This document shows positions 1-6,370 of a DNA stretch of 19,248 bases, piece by piece. The DNA is from an uncultured Caryophanales bacterium (lineage in GTDB: Bacteria > Bacillota_I > Bacilli_A > RF39 > UBA660): assembly GCA_947303225.1 (NCBI GenBank), contig CAMYXG010000008.1, positions 1-19,248 on the forward strand, read 5' to 3'. The translations under genes and the position numbers were made by a program. Within the stretch, counting starts at the first letter, position 1; each line of letters begins with the position of its first letter. Under the pieces are notes generated by a model that was not told where the DNA came from, made no database searches, and was given only the letters and a program-made list of their open reading frames with translations.

Positions 1-1
1 T

Positions 2-115
2 AAATATATGAATATTGCAGATAATTATTTATCAGAAACCAATGAATATACAGTAACGGTAGATCAGAATCTTAAAGTAAAACTTATTTCAAAAGAAGAA
101 AAAAGAGTACAATAA
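2..115 (+). CDS. C-terminal tail of an upstream gene (partial)
   Basis: An open frame runs from the window edge to TAA at 113-115, giving about 37 residues that end in a very charged tail (KEEKRVQ). The start lies outside the window. An internal ATG at 8 has no convincing ribosome binding site, so this is read as the end of a longer protein rather than a small gene. No family can be recognised from this piece. A promoter for the next gene begins within 10 bases of the stop, and no clear terminator hairpin separates them. Confidence 0.5.
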   Translation, partial: KYMNIADNYLSETNEYTVTVDQNLKVKLISKEEKRVQ

Positions 116-124
116 AATTATTTA

Positions 125-153
125 TTGAAGAATTCGTAAAAGCATATTATAAT
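125..153 (+). promoter_or_regulatory. Promoter of the DUF4230-like gene
   Basis: TTGAAG at 125-130 and TATAAT at 148-153 are separated by 17 bases, a good sigma-A arrangement. Transcription would begin near 160 and leave a leader of about 36 bases that contains the hairpin at 180-196. Confidence 0.6.
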
Positions 154-179
154 GATAATAGAAAATCGCGTGAAATACG

Positions 180-196
180 TCTCCTAATATAGGAGA
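180..196 (+). promoter_or_regulatory. Hairpin that buries the Shine-Dalgarno of the DUF4230-like gene
   Basis: TCTCCTA and TAGGAGA form a perfect 7-bp stem around an ATA loop. The right arm contains AGGAG and ends on the A of the ATG at 196, so the folded leader would hide the ribosome binding site. It could equally be a DNA operator. Confidence 0.4.
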
Positions 197-819
197 TGAA
201 AAAAGAAGTGAAAGAAGGATTTTTAAGTAGTATGAAGTTCAGTAAAATATTAAAAAACAAAGTCGCAACCATGATTTGTCTGATAGTAATTGTAGTAATA
301 ATTGTTACAGGAGGATTATATCTAACGAGAAATAAGACATCAGAAGTGGATACAACTTACTTAGGAGCTAAATTAGAAAAAGCAAGTGAATTAACCACAA
401 CAAAGTTAACCTATAAGGGATTTACAAAATATACTGATAAGGGAGTAAAAGTAATTAATCGCTCTGACTTTTTAATGGTCTATACTGCTACCGCAAGAGC
501 AGGAATTGATGTAAAAGAAGTTAAAATTACATCAGATAAAATAGCAAAAAAAGTAATAATAAAATTACCAAAAGCTAAAATACTAGATGTAAAAGTAGAC
601 CCATCTACAATTAAATACTATGATACAAAATTAGCTCTATTTAACTTTAATAGTAGAGAAGATGCAAATGATGCTCAAGCTTTAGCTGAAAAAGAAGCAA
701 GGAAAGAATTAAATCAATTGGGAATACTAGAGTCAGCTAATGAACAAGCTGAGGTGTTGATTAGAGGATTACTACAAGAATCAATACCAGATGACTATGA
801 TTTAAAATTTTCAAAATAA
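196..819 (+). CDS. Membrane-anchored DUF4230-like protein
   Basis: This is a 207-residue protein with a basic N-terminus, one transmembrane helix at about residues 25-42 and an extracytoplasmic domain. The domain matches the DUF4230 pattern: an alternating beta region with 'ARAGIDVKEVKI' (about 100-111), 'IIKLPKAKILDVKVDPSTI' (about 121-139), then a charged helix rich in Ala/Glu (about 155-190) ending in 'GILESANEQAEVLIRGLL'. The biochemical role of the family is unknown. The start is uncertain. AGGAG abuts the ATG at 196 with no spacing, GTG at 208 is 12 bases from that AGGAG, and ATG at 232 is 12 bases from GAAGGA at 214-219. All three starts keep the membrane anchor. The gene is monocistronic, with a promoter at 125-153 and a terminator after its stop. 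Confidence 0.75.
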   Translation: MKKEVKEGFLSSMKFSKILKNKVATMICLIVIVVIIVTGGLYLTRNKTSEVDTTYLGAKLEKASELTTTKLTYKGFTKYTDKGVKVINRSDFLMVYTATARAGIDVKEVKITSDKIAKKVIIKLPKAKILDVKVDPSTIKYYDTKLALFNFNSREDANDAQALAEKEARKELNQLGILESANEQAEVLIRGLLQESIPDDYDLKFSK

Positions 820-849
820 AATATCCACAAAAAACTGTGGATATTTTTT
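818..849 (+). terminator. Intrinsic terminator after the DUF4230-like gene
   Basis: ATATCCACA (821-829) pairs perfectly with TGTGGATAT (836-844) around a six-base loop and is followed by a run of six T. Confidence 0.85.
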
Positions 850-860
850 AAAAAAATACA

Positions 861-882
861 TGTTATAATGATAAAGAAGGAG
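861..882 (+). promoter_or_regulatory. Extended -10 promoter and RBS that set the TTG start at 890
   Basis: TG-T-TATAAT at 861-869 is an extended -10 with no clear -35. AAGGAG at 877-882 lies 7 bases before the TTG at 890. The predicted transcription start near 876 leaves a leader of only about 14 bases. Confidence 0.6.
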
Positions 883-889
883 TGGTAAT

Positions 890-1888
890 TTGGAAGAAAT
901 ACTAGAAAAAGTAGATGAACTAATTGAAAAGTCAAATAATATTCCAAAAGAAATTAAACCAATTGTAAAAGCAATTTGCAAAGGCTATATGAGAGAAAGC
1001 AATGGTAGAATACCAATAGAAGGTATCATGAATGTATGTAATACAGTATTTCATCAAATTGATTTAGAAGATAATAGTTTTCTTGGTGAAAATAGAATTC
1101 TAGGAGAAACGATTACCAATTATGATGATGATTGTAATATTAGTCATGTGATAAATTATGTAAAAGATCCAAATATAATAAAACTAATATCCATCTTAAC
1201 ACATGAATTAGGTCATGTCATAACAGAACCTAAACCAAATATAATGAATCCAGATGGAACATATCCACTCGTAAAAAGGACTACAACAGTTTATAGCAGT
1301 TGCAAATATATAGATGGAGATTTACGCTGTGCCAACCAATATGGTTATAGAATGGCAGATGGCTTTTTAGAATCCATGAGTACGAAAATATTTCATTCAG
1401 ATGATTTTAGAGAAGAATTATATAGAGCAGGATATGACTTAAAAGATTATGAATATAAAGATGAAAGACTATTTCCATCACGCATATATGATGAATATAA
1501 AGCATGCTTTGAATTATATGATTATATTTTAAATGGAACTTTATCAGATTTTTCTATAAGAACATTTCAAACAAATGAAGAGTTAGCAAACTACATCAAT
1601 AATAATAAAATAACAGTAATTTTTGATTTTTTAGATGAAAGTAATGATGCATTATGGAAACTAAAGCCATATGAAGGAAAAGATAAAGATGAAATCTTTG
1701 ATGAATTACTTCAGGATTATCTAGATAAGAAAGAAAAATCCATAATATTGGCAGAAGAATTATGTAAACTTTTAGGAAAATCATTAGAAGATAAAAAATA
1801 TCAAGAGTTAATGACAACTTATAAAGAAACAATAAACAAACAAAAAGAATTACCAATAAAAGAAGATAGTTTACAAAGTAGTAAATAA
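890..1888 (+). CDS. HELGH-motif zinc metallopeptidase-like protein
   Basis: This 332-residue protein appears soluble, with no signal peptide or membrane helix. It carries a zincin motif, HELGH, at residues 105-109, preceded by a hydrophobic helix (IIKLISILT), as expected for the active-site helix. A candidate third zinc ligand of the gluzincin type is E161 in 'DGFLESMS', about 52 residues downstream. The rest is acidic and helical and ends in a Lys/Glu-rich tail. Close relatives are not recognised, so the substrate is unknown. The TTG start is chosen because AAGGAG lies 7 bases upstream. The gene is convergent with the LysR gene, and the two share a terminator. A degenerate family member with a non-proteolytic role cannot be excluded. 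Confidence 0.7.
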   Translation: MEEILEKVDELIEKSNNIPKEIKPIVKAICKGYMRESNGRIPIEGIMNVCNTVFHQIDLEDNSFLGENRILGETITNYDDDCNISHVINYVKDPNIIKLISILTHELGHVITEPKPNIMNPDGTYPLVKRTTTVYSSCKYIDGDLRCANQYGYRMADGFLESMSTKIFHSDDFREELYRAGYDLKDYEYKDERLFPSRIYDEYKACFELYDYILNGTLSDFSIRTFQTNEELANYINNNKITVIFDFLDESNDALWKLKPYEGKDKDEIFDELLQDYLDKKEKSIILAEELCKLLGKSLEDKKYQELMTTYKETINKQKELPIKEDSLQSSK

Positions 1889-1910
1889 TATCTTCTTTTA
1901 TTTTAATAAT
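1858..1910. terminator. Bidirectional terminator between convergent genes
   Basis: AAAAGAAGATA (1858-1868) is complementary over 11 bp to TATCTTCTTTT (1889-1899), with a 20-base loop and T-rich flanks on both strands. The stem overlaps the last codons of the gene ending at 1888 and the stop of the minus-strand gene ending at 1898. Confidence 0.6.
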
Positions 1911-2776
1911 TCTACAAACTTTTTTACAATAATGTTATTGATATGAGTAGATTCAACAGCACAAATAAGATCTTTTTCTGTTATCTTGAAGGAAGTTTTA
2001 ACTTCTACTAATTCACCATTTTCTAATTGATTATCTACATATTCACGAACAACAAGACCGATTCCCAAACCACTTTTTGCACAATCTTCAATTATTAAAT
2101 CATTACCAATTTCCATTAAAGGATGAACAACAATATTATTTTTATTACAGAACTGATTAAAGTTTTTTCGATTAGAAGCATCAAAAGGTAACAATACTAA
2201 AGGCAGAGTAGGCAAATCATTTTTACGAATTAGCTTATTTGCGTAAGGACTAGCAGGATTCACTACAAAAATATCATGTAATTTTTTTATTCTAGTAATT
2301 TGAAATTGTTCAGGAATTTGATTTGGTAAATGAGTAAATACAATATCTACTAAACCAAGCTGTGCCATTTTTATTAATTCATCAGTAACCACTGTATGAA
2401 CAATGACATTAATATTTGGATATCTTTCATGAAATCGTTGGATATAAGGCATCAAAAAACGTTGCATAATAGTATTTCCAGCACCAATATTAATTGTTCC
2501 ATTTTCCATGTTGTTTAATCCTTCTATATCTTGTTCAGCAGAAATCACAAGCTCCATTGCTTGTTTAATCTTTCGATATAAAACATCTCCTGCATGATTA
2601 AGTGTAACTCCATCATTTGAACGATGAAATAAGATGGTATTTAAATCTCTCTCTAATGTCTTAATACTTTTACTGACTGCTGGTTGGGATACCATTAACT
2701 CATTCGCAGCTTGTGTTATACTTTTATTCTTCGCAACATAATAAAATACTTTATAAAGATCTAAATTTGTTTTCAT
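1898..2776 (-). CDS. LysR-type transcriptional regulator
   Basis: This is a 292-residue protein of standard LysR length. The N-terminal winged helix-turn-helix covers about residues 1-62. Its recognition segment is 'SITQAANELMVSQPAVSKSI' (19-38), followed by the typical 'LERDLNTILFHRSNDGVTL' wing and a linker helix. The remainder, about 90-290, matches the periplasmic-binding-protein-like effector domain; the effector is unknown. The start at 2776 is supported by GGAGG 3-7 bases upstream on the minus strand. The gene diverges from the small gene at 2904. An 18-bp palindrome between them is the natural candidate operator, so the protein probably controls both itself and that neighbour. Confidence 0.9.
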   Translation of the reverse strand: MKTNLDLYKVFYYVAKNKSITQAANELMVSQPAVSKSIKTLERDLNTILFHRSNDGVTLNHAGDVLYRKIKQAMELVISAEQDIEGLNNMENGTINIGAGNTIMQRFLMPYIQRFHERYPNINVIVHTVVTDELIKMAQLGLVDIVFTHLPNQIPEQFQITRIKKLHDIFVVNPASPYANKLIRKNDLPTLPLVLLPFDASNRKNFNQFCNKNNIVVHPLMEIGNDLIIEDCAKSGLGIGLVVREYVDNQLENGELVEVKTSFKITEKDLICAVESTHINNIIVKKFVELLK

Positions 2777-2785
2777 AACCCCTCC

Positions 2786-2808
2786 ATAACTATTAGTTAT
2801 AACTAATA
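2786..2808. promoter_or_regulatory. Palindromic LysR-type operator
   Basis: TATTAGTTATAACTAATA at 2791-2808 is a perfect 18-bp palindrome containing the T-N11-A signature (T2794 to A2806). A third half-site, ATAACTA, precedes it at 2786-2792, so three half-sites (ATAACTA, TAGTTAT, ATAACTA) are stacked. The palindrome lies about 58 bases upstream of the predicted plus-strand start and inside the leader of the LysR gene. Confidence 0.6.
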
Positions 2809-2823
2809 TAAAAAATAAATATT

Positions 2824-2851
2824 TTGATTATATCACTTTTTCCCTTATAAT
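2824..2851 (+). promoter_or_regulatory. Promoter of the small gene at 2904
   Basis: TTGATT (2824-2829) and TATAAT (2846-2851) are spaced by 16 bases. The predicted start near 2858 gives a 46-base leader. The -35 overlaps the -10 of the opposing LysR promoter, and the reverse also holds. Confidence 0.6.
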
Positions 2852-2855
2852 ACAA
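2827..2855 (-). promoter_or_regulatory. Promoter of the LysR gene
   Basis: On the minus strand TTGTAT (2855-2850) and TATAAT (2832-2827) are 17 bases apart, and a TG one base upstream of the -10 makes it extended. Its elements overlap those of the opposing promoter. Confidence 0.55.
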
Positions 2856-2903
2856 ACTTGTTTGAAGGAGCTCATCAAACAAATAGAAAAAGGAGGGTTT
2901 CAG

Positions 2904-3485
2904 TTGGAAGAAACACTATTAGAAAAATTAAAAAAAGCAAAAAAGTATCATGGCGCAGAGTTTATTTGTTTCTTTAATAATGGCAAAGTAAGAGAAGATG
3001 ATTTAATAAATGCTAAAAGAATTCAAGAAGCAAAAGATCCAAAAACATTTGACTTAATATCAGAAGTTTTATACAAAGCAACAGAAAGCTATGCACAAAG
3101 GTATGATTTTGATTCTGTAGAGATGGATCTAGAACTAGGATTAATCTATAAAGCAAGAGATGTAGAAGATGGAACAATAATTGAGAATAGAGAGCCAATT
3201 CCTGGAATTGTAAGAATCTATACCGGAAGCATTACTAGTTATCTAGATGGAGAACAAACAAGCGGAAGAGATTACTATCGTTACGGATTTGGAAAACAAA
3301 GCTTTATTACATTTAAACAATTAATGAAAGCTATCCAAGAAAGTGGATTAGACTATACCGGACCAGAAACATTCGAAGAATTCAAAGAACAAATTCTACA
3401 AGGAAAGCCTTTTGATATTAAAATATCTGCTAATCTAAATGAAAAAGAAGATACCAAGCCAACACAAAGAACAAAAACAAGATAA
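2904..3485 (+). CDS. Conserved-looking protein of unknown function, DUF5680-sized
   Basis: This 193-residue soluble protein has no signal peptide or membrane segment. I do not recognise its family. It begins with an amphipathic Lys/Glu helix and has a central beta-rich part with 'PGIVRIYTGSITSYLDGEQ' and 'GRDYYRYGFGKQSFITFKQ', then a short helix and a highly charged tail. The frame is open from a TTG at 2862, but that codon precedes the AAGGAG at 2865-2870. A TTG at 2904 is preferred because AAGGAGGG ends 6 bases before it, the same TTG-GAA-GAA style as the gene at 890. The gene is divergent from the LysR gene behind overlapping promoters, so it is the likely LysR target. A terminator follows directly. 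Confidence 0.65.
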   Translation: MEETLLEKLKKAKKYHGAEFICFFNNGKVREDDLINAKRIQEAKDPKTFDLISEVLYKATESYAQRYDFDSVEMDLELGLIYKARDVEDGTIIENREPIPGIVRIYTGSITSYLDGEQTSGRDYYRYGFGKQSFITFKQLMKAIQESGLDYTGPETFEEFKEQILQGKPFDIKISANLNEKEDTKPTQRTKTR

Positions 3486-3488
3486 AAG

Positions 3489-3518
3489 AATAGATAGTCA
3501 AGCGACTATCTATTTTTC
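3489..3518 (+). terminator. Intrinsic terminator
   Basis: AATAGATAGTC (3489-3499) pairs perfectly with GACTATCTATT (3504-3514) around an AAGC loop and runs into five T (3513-3517). Confidence 0.85.
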
Positions 3519-3546
3519 ATTTTAATAAGTAATAGGAACAATTTTT

Positions 3547-3567
3547 TGGTATAATAGAATTGGTGAT
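3547..3567 (+). promoter_or_regulatory. Extended -10 promoter of the zinc-ribbon protein
   Basis: TG-G-TATAAT at 3547-3555 is an extended -10 with no recognisable -35. The predicted transcription start near 3562 leaves a leader of about 9 bases, with only a weak GGTGAT as ribosome binding site before the ATG at 3571. Confidence 0.5.
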
Positions 3568-3570
3568 AGT

Positions 3571-4149
3571 ATGAAAGATGTAATAAATAAAAAATGTCCA
3601 AACTGTGGTGCACCACTAACAACAGAAATTTGTCCTTATTGCCAAAATACAACAGGGCTCGATACAGCAAGTGCAGATATGGAATACCCAGTAATAGAAT
3701 GTAAAGAAGCACAAATAACCTTTTGGAACGTGTGGTTCCCAATGATATTTGCAGTTTCCTTTGGATTTTTTGGATTTGTATTCCCAATAGTTTTTTTTAT
3801 AACGACGCCAGACGCTGCAATCGCAGTACTCTTAGCGAGTAGTTTATTTGCTATTATAGGAGTGGTTGCATTTATCATCGGAATAAAGCCTGTAATTAGA
3901 AATCATGTGATAAAAAGAAAAGGAAAAGAAATAGAAGCAACTGTATATGGATATATGGATGATAATTTATTATTAAACGGAACACCTTCTCAAATTGTCA
4001 AATTACTAGTTACCACAAAAGAAGGCCCAAGATTTATTTTATATCAATTAGGTGATATAAAGCATCCATATAAAATCAATAGTAAAATAAAATTATTAGT
4101 ATATAAAGATATATTCATGGTGAAAAAGAATGAATATTACTTTGAATAA
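3571..4149 (+). CDS. Zinc-ribbon, two-TM membrane protein with DUF3592-like tail
   Basis: This is a 192-residue protein. The N-terminus has two CxxC knuckles (C9/C12 and C21/C24, 'CPNCG...CPYC'), a zinc ribbon on the cytoplasmic side. Two hydrophobic helices follow, at about 52-78 and 83-106, with very little loop between them. The C-terminal 85 residues are beta-rich and resemble DUF3592-type soluble domains ('GKEIEATVYGY', 'INSKIKLLVYKDIFMV'). The function is unknown; such architectures are usually annotated as zinc-ribbon domain proteins. It is a single gene between two terminators. Family assignment of the tail is by pattern only. Confidence 0.75.
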   Translation: MKDVINKKCPNCGAPLTTEICPYCQNTTGLDTASADMEYPVIECKEAQITFWNVWFPMIFAVSFGFFGFVFPIVFFITTPDAAIAVLLASSLFAIIGVVAFIIGIKPVIRNHVIKRKGKEIEATVYGYMDDNLLLNGTPSQIVKLLVTTKEGPRFILYQLGDIKHPYKINSKIKLLVYKDIFMVKKNEYYFE

Positions 4150-4180
4150 AAATATCCACGATAATCATGGGTATTTTTAT
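4150..4180 (+). terminator. Probable intrinsic terminator
   Basis: AATATCCA (4151-4158) pairs with TGGGTATT (4168-4175) with one G-U wobble, and five T (4174-4178) follow. It is weaker than the neighbouring terminators. Confidence 0.6.
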
Positions 4181-4270
4181 TTAACAAAATAATAAGTTAC
4201 GATAATCCTTTGATATTTACAGAATAGATTAATTAAACTAAGAGAAAAAGCTTTATTTATATTAGAGTAA

Positions 4271-4308
4271 TTTGCTAAAATAAAAACAAATCTATTACAT
4301 TTGGAGGG
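4271..4308 (+). promoter_or_regulatory. Promoter and RBS of the 279-aa protein
   Basis: TTTGCTAAAATAAAA at 4271-4285 contains an extended -10 (TG-C-TAAAAT). The identical 15 bases recur at 19158-19172 in the promoter of the last gene, which supports it being a real promoter class. The -35 is poor. GGAGGG at 4303-4308 sits 6 bases before the ATG. Confidence 0.5.
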
Positions 4309-4314
4309 ATTATT

Positions 4315-5154
4315 ATGAATCAAAATATATCAGGACTTTATGGCAAAGGAAGCCATGAATCATATATAGAAGAGTTAAAAGAGAAAATAGAATCAAAAGA
4401 CATCATAATGTTTTCCTACGTCGGTACCGATTACAATGTTTTTGCAAAAATAGAAAATGGTAAAGTGAAAATATCAGCAACCGGTGGAGGAAGATACAAT
4501 ATAAGAGATGGAAGCTATTTCATTATTAAATATGAAACAGAAGATAAAAGTATTTTTCAAAGACTGCAAGAAGTAATTGAAAAAGAAAATGTTTCCCTTG
4601 GAAATGGACATTGTCTAACAATAGATGGATTGCCTGCAGGTATAGGAGATACCATCAATGTGGAATATGCATCAGGTGAAAAAATCTATAAGCATTCCAA
4701 TCAGTCAATAACAATTACTCCCAATGCCATTAAAGAATTCTATGATATCTTCCATGAATATGTAAAAAAAGAAGGGTATGATTTTAATAGTAAAGGATCA
4801 AATGTAAAACTATTTGATGATGCAGATTATGAATATGTACAAGGAACATGGAAAGGAAAACACTTTGGTGATGAAATAGAAGTTACCTTTCAAGAGAATC
4901 AAGTGACAATAAAAGTAAACAATAACATAACAGATGAAAAGGAAGAATATATCATTATAGAAGGATCTATTCAAAAGAACAAGTTAAAAGAAGGAAAAGA
5001 AGGAATTTCAAAAAATGATTATGAAGACTTTGAAGGAGTACAATCATTCTCTAAGAAAAATTGGTTTACAATGACTGGCTATTTTTATAAAGAATCATAT
5101 TCTACATGTGATTTAATGAATTTTGAAAAAGAAAAGCCAGTAGAGGAAGAATAG
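4315..5154 (+). CDS. Unknown acidic two-domain protein
   Basis: This is a 279-residue soluble protein rich in Glu, Lys, Tyr and Asn, with no signal peptide, membrane helix or known motif. It appears to have two parts. The N-terminal half (about 1-165) has beta segments, a Gly-rich stretch 'SATGGGRYNIRDGSYFIIKY' and a helix 'IKEFYDIFHEYVKKEGYDF'. The C-terminal half (about 175-265) starts 'VQGTWKGKHFGDEIEVTFQ', which has the look of a small beta-barrel (lipocalin-like) domain; that resemblance is only a pattern. The start at 4315 is well supported by GGAGGG. It stands alone after a terminator, with no functional hint from neighbours. Confidence 0.6.
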   Translation: MNQNISGLYGKGSHESYIEELKEKIESKDIIMFSYVGTDYNVFAKIENGKVKISATGGGRYNIRDGSYFIIKYETEDKSIFQRLQEVIEKENVSLGNGHCLTIDGLPAGIGDTINVEYASGEKIYKHSNQSITITPNAIKEFYDIFHEYVKKEGYDFNSKGSNVKLFDDADYEYVQGTWKGKHFGDEIEVTFQENQVTIKVNNNITDEKEEYIIIEGSIQKNKLKEGKEGISKNDYEDFEGVQSFSKKNWFTMTGYFYKESYSTCDLMNFEKEKPVEEE

Positions 5155-5222
5155 AAAAGAATAAAAAATATCTTGATTGAAAAAAAACAAAAAGTATTTA
5201 TTTAAGAGAATGAAAAAAATAT

Positions 5223-5242
5223 TATAATATAAATGAAAGGAG
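5223..5242 (+). promoter_or_regulatory. -10 element and RBS that set the start at 5248
   Basis: TATAAT lies at 5223-5228, with only a weak TTTAAG -35 at 5201-5206. AAAGGAG at 5236-5242 lies 5 bases before the ATG at 5248 and inside the frame opened by the earlier ATG at 5233, so 5248 is the start used. Confidence 0.5.
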
Positions 5243-5247
5243 AAAAT

Positions 5248-6294
5248 ATGAAAAAGAAAAAAGTATTATTTATTGCGATTACACTATTAGCAATAACCCT
5301 TCTAGCAACTGCTTGTAGTAATGAAAAAGAAAAAAAAGAACAACAGAAATATGATTATTTGGTACTAGTAAATAAGTATTCTAGACTACCAGATGACTGG
5401 GAAAAAAATGTAGAACTAGTCAATACTAAAAATGCATGGGATGAAGATATTCAAGTTGAAAAAGAAGCATATAAGCAATTTAAAAAATTTAAACAAGAAG
5501 TAGACAATGACTTGAAGGAATATAATACTACTATTGAATTAGACAGTACTTATAGATCAATAAAGGCACAACAAGAATTATGGGATGAATGGTCTGAAGA
5601 TCCTGAAAAAGGAATTGATTATGTTAGAAAGTTTGTAGCTGTTCCAGGATATTCTGAACATCATACAGGCCTAGCAATTGATATTTGTCTAAAGAAAGAT
5701 GGAGAGTTAGTATATGATAATGATGAGATGATAGCAGAAAGAGAAATCTTTGAAAAAATACATGCTAAATTATCAAAGTACGGATTTATTTTAAGATATC
5801 TTGAAAATAGAGAGGATATGACAGGATATACCTATGAACCATGGCATTTAAGATATGTAGGGGATACAGAAATTGCAAAAGAAATCATGGATAAGAATAT
5901 TACTTTCGAAGAATATCTTGGAGGAATTGAAAACATAAAAGAAAATCAATCTGCAGCTAAATATCAAATTGAAAGAGCTTTACAAGAACATTTTAAAGAA
6001 ATATACAAAGATAAAATAACAAATTCTAGATTTAATGTGACAAAGATTTATACAGCAAAAGAAGAAAAAGAAAAAACGATGAAGTCTTTGAAACTTGGAA
6101 AGAATGAAGTAGCTTTTGAAGTAACTTATCAACTTCAACCTGCTGAAGGAATTGATTTAAATGAATTAATGGTTGTAGATGGTGAATATGACGAAAATCT
6201 AGGCTGGGTTAAAAATCTTAGTAGAGTTGGTGTTCTAAGATATCATGATAAAAATAACAGTTATTCCATTGATAACTTTGGAACTGGATGGTAA
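5248..6294 (+). CDS. D-alanyl-D-alanine carboxypeptidase lipoprotein, VanY/M15B family
   Basis: This 348-residue enzyme should trim the terminal D-Ala from peptidoglycan stem peptides outside the cell. Residues 1-22 are a signal peptide ending in a lipobox-like 'LLATAC', so C23 would be lipidated. Position -3 is Ala rather than the usual Leu. The M15B/LAS core covers about 40-215. It has 'STYRS' (100-104), the zinc motif SxHxxGxAxD with H138 and D145 ('SEHHTGLAID', 136-145), and 'EPWHLRYVG' (197-205), where E197 is the general base and H200 the third zinc ligand. All catalytic residues are present. Residues about 225-348 form an extra C-terminal domain, similar in tone to secreted cystatin-like folds, of unknown role. 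It is a single gene ending at a terminator shared with the convergent minus-strand set. Confidence 0.9.
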   Translation: MKKKKVLFIAITLLAITLLATACSNEKEKKEQQKYDYLVLVNKYSRLPDDWEKNVELVNTKNAWDEDIQVEKEAYKQFKKFKQEVDNDLKEYNTTIELDSTYRSIKAQQELWDEWSEDPEKGIDYVRKFVAVPGYSEHHTGLAIDICLKKDGELVYDNDEMIAEREIFEKIHAKLSKYGFILRYLENREDMTGYTYEPWHLRYVGDTEIAKEIMDKNITFEEYLGGIENIKENQSAAKYQIERALQEHFKEIYKDKITNSRFNVTKIYTAKEEKEKTMKSLKLGKNEVAFEVTYQLQPAEGIDLNELMVVDGEYDENLGWVKNLSRVGVLRYHDKNNSYSIDNFGTGW

Positions 6295-6324
6295 AAAATA
6301 ATAGGAGCAATCCTATTATTTTTT
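6294..6324. terminator. Bidirectional terminator with GCAA tetraloop
   Basis: AATAATAGGA (6297-6306) pairs with TCCTATTATT (6311-6320) around GCAA and is followed by T. The A run on the left side gives a U tract on the opposite strand, so it can also end the minus-strand operon that stops at 6371. Confidence 0.85.
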
Positions 6325-6370
6325 ATACTACAATAATTAAGTCAAAAAAAGAACTAAGTAATTTAGCCCT

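Noticed and set aside
1596..1856. Hydrophobic minus-strand frames (also 3013-3198, 3506-3787, 10625-10831 and 11684-11866)
   Set aside because: They are antisense to well-supported genes; Leu/Phe/Tyr-rich content is the usual shadow of Lys/Glu/Asn-rich coding DNA.
2862..2903. Start of the small gene at TTG 2862
   Set aside because: It precedes the AAGGAG at 2865-2870 and has no upstream ribosome binding site, while TTG 2904 has AAGGAGGG 6 bases before it.
5233..5247. Start of the carboxypeptidase at ATG 5233
   Set aside because: The ribosome binding site lies inside this stretch and serves ATG 5248.
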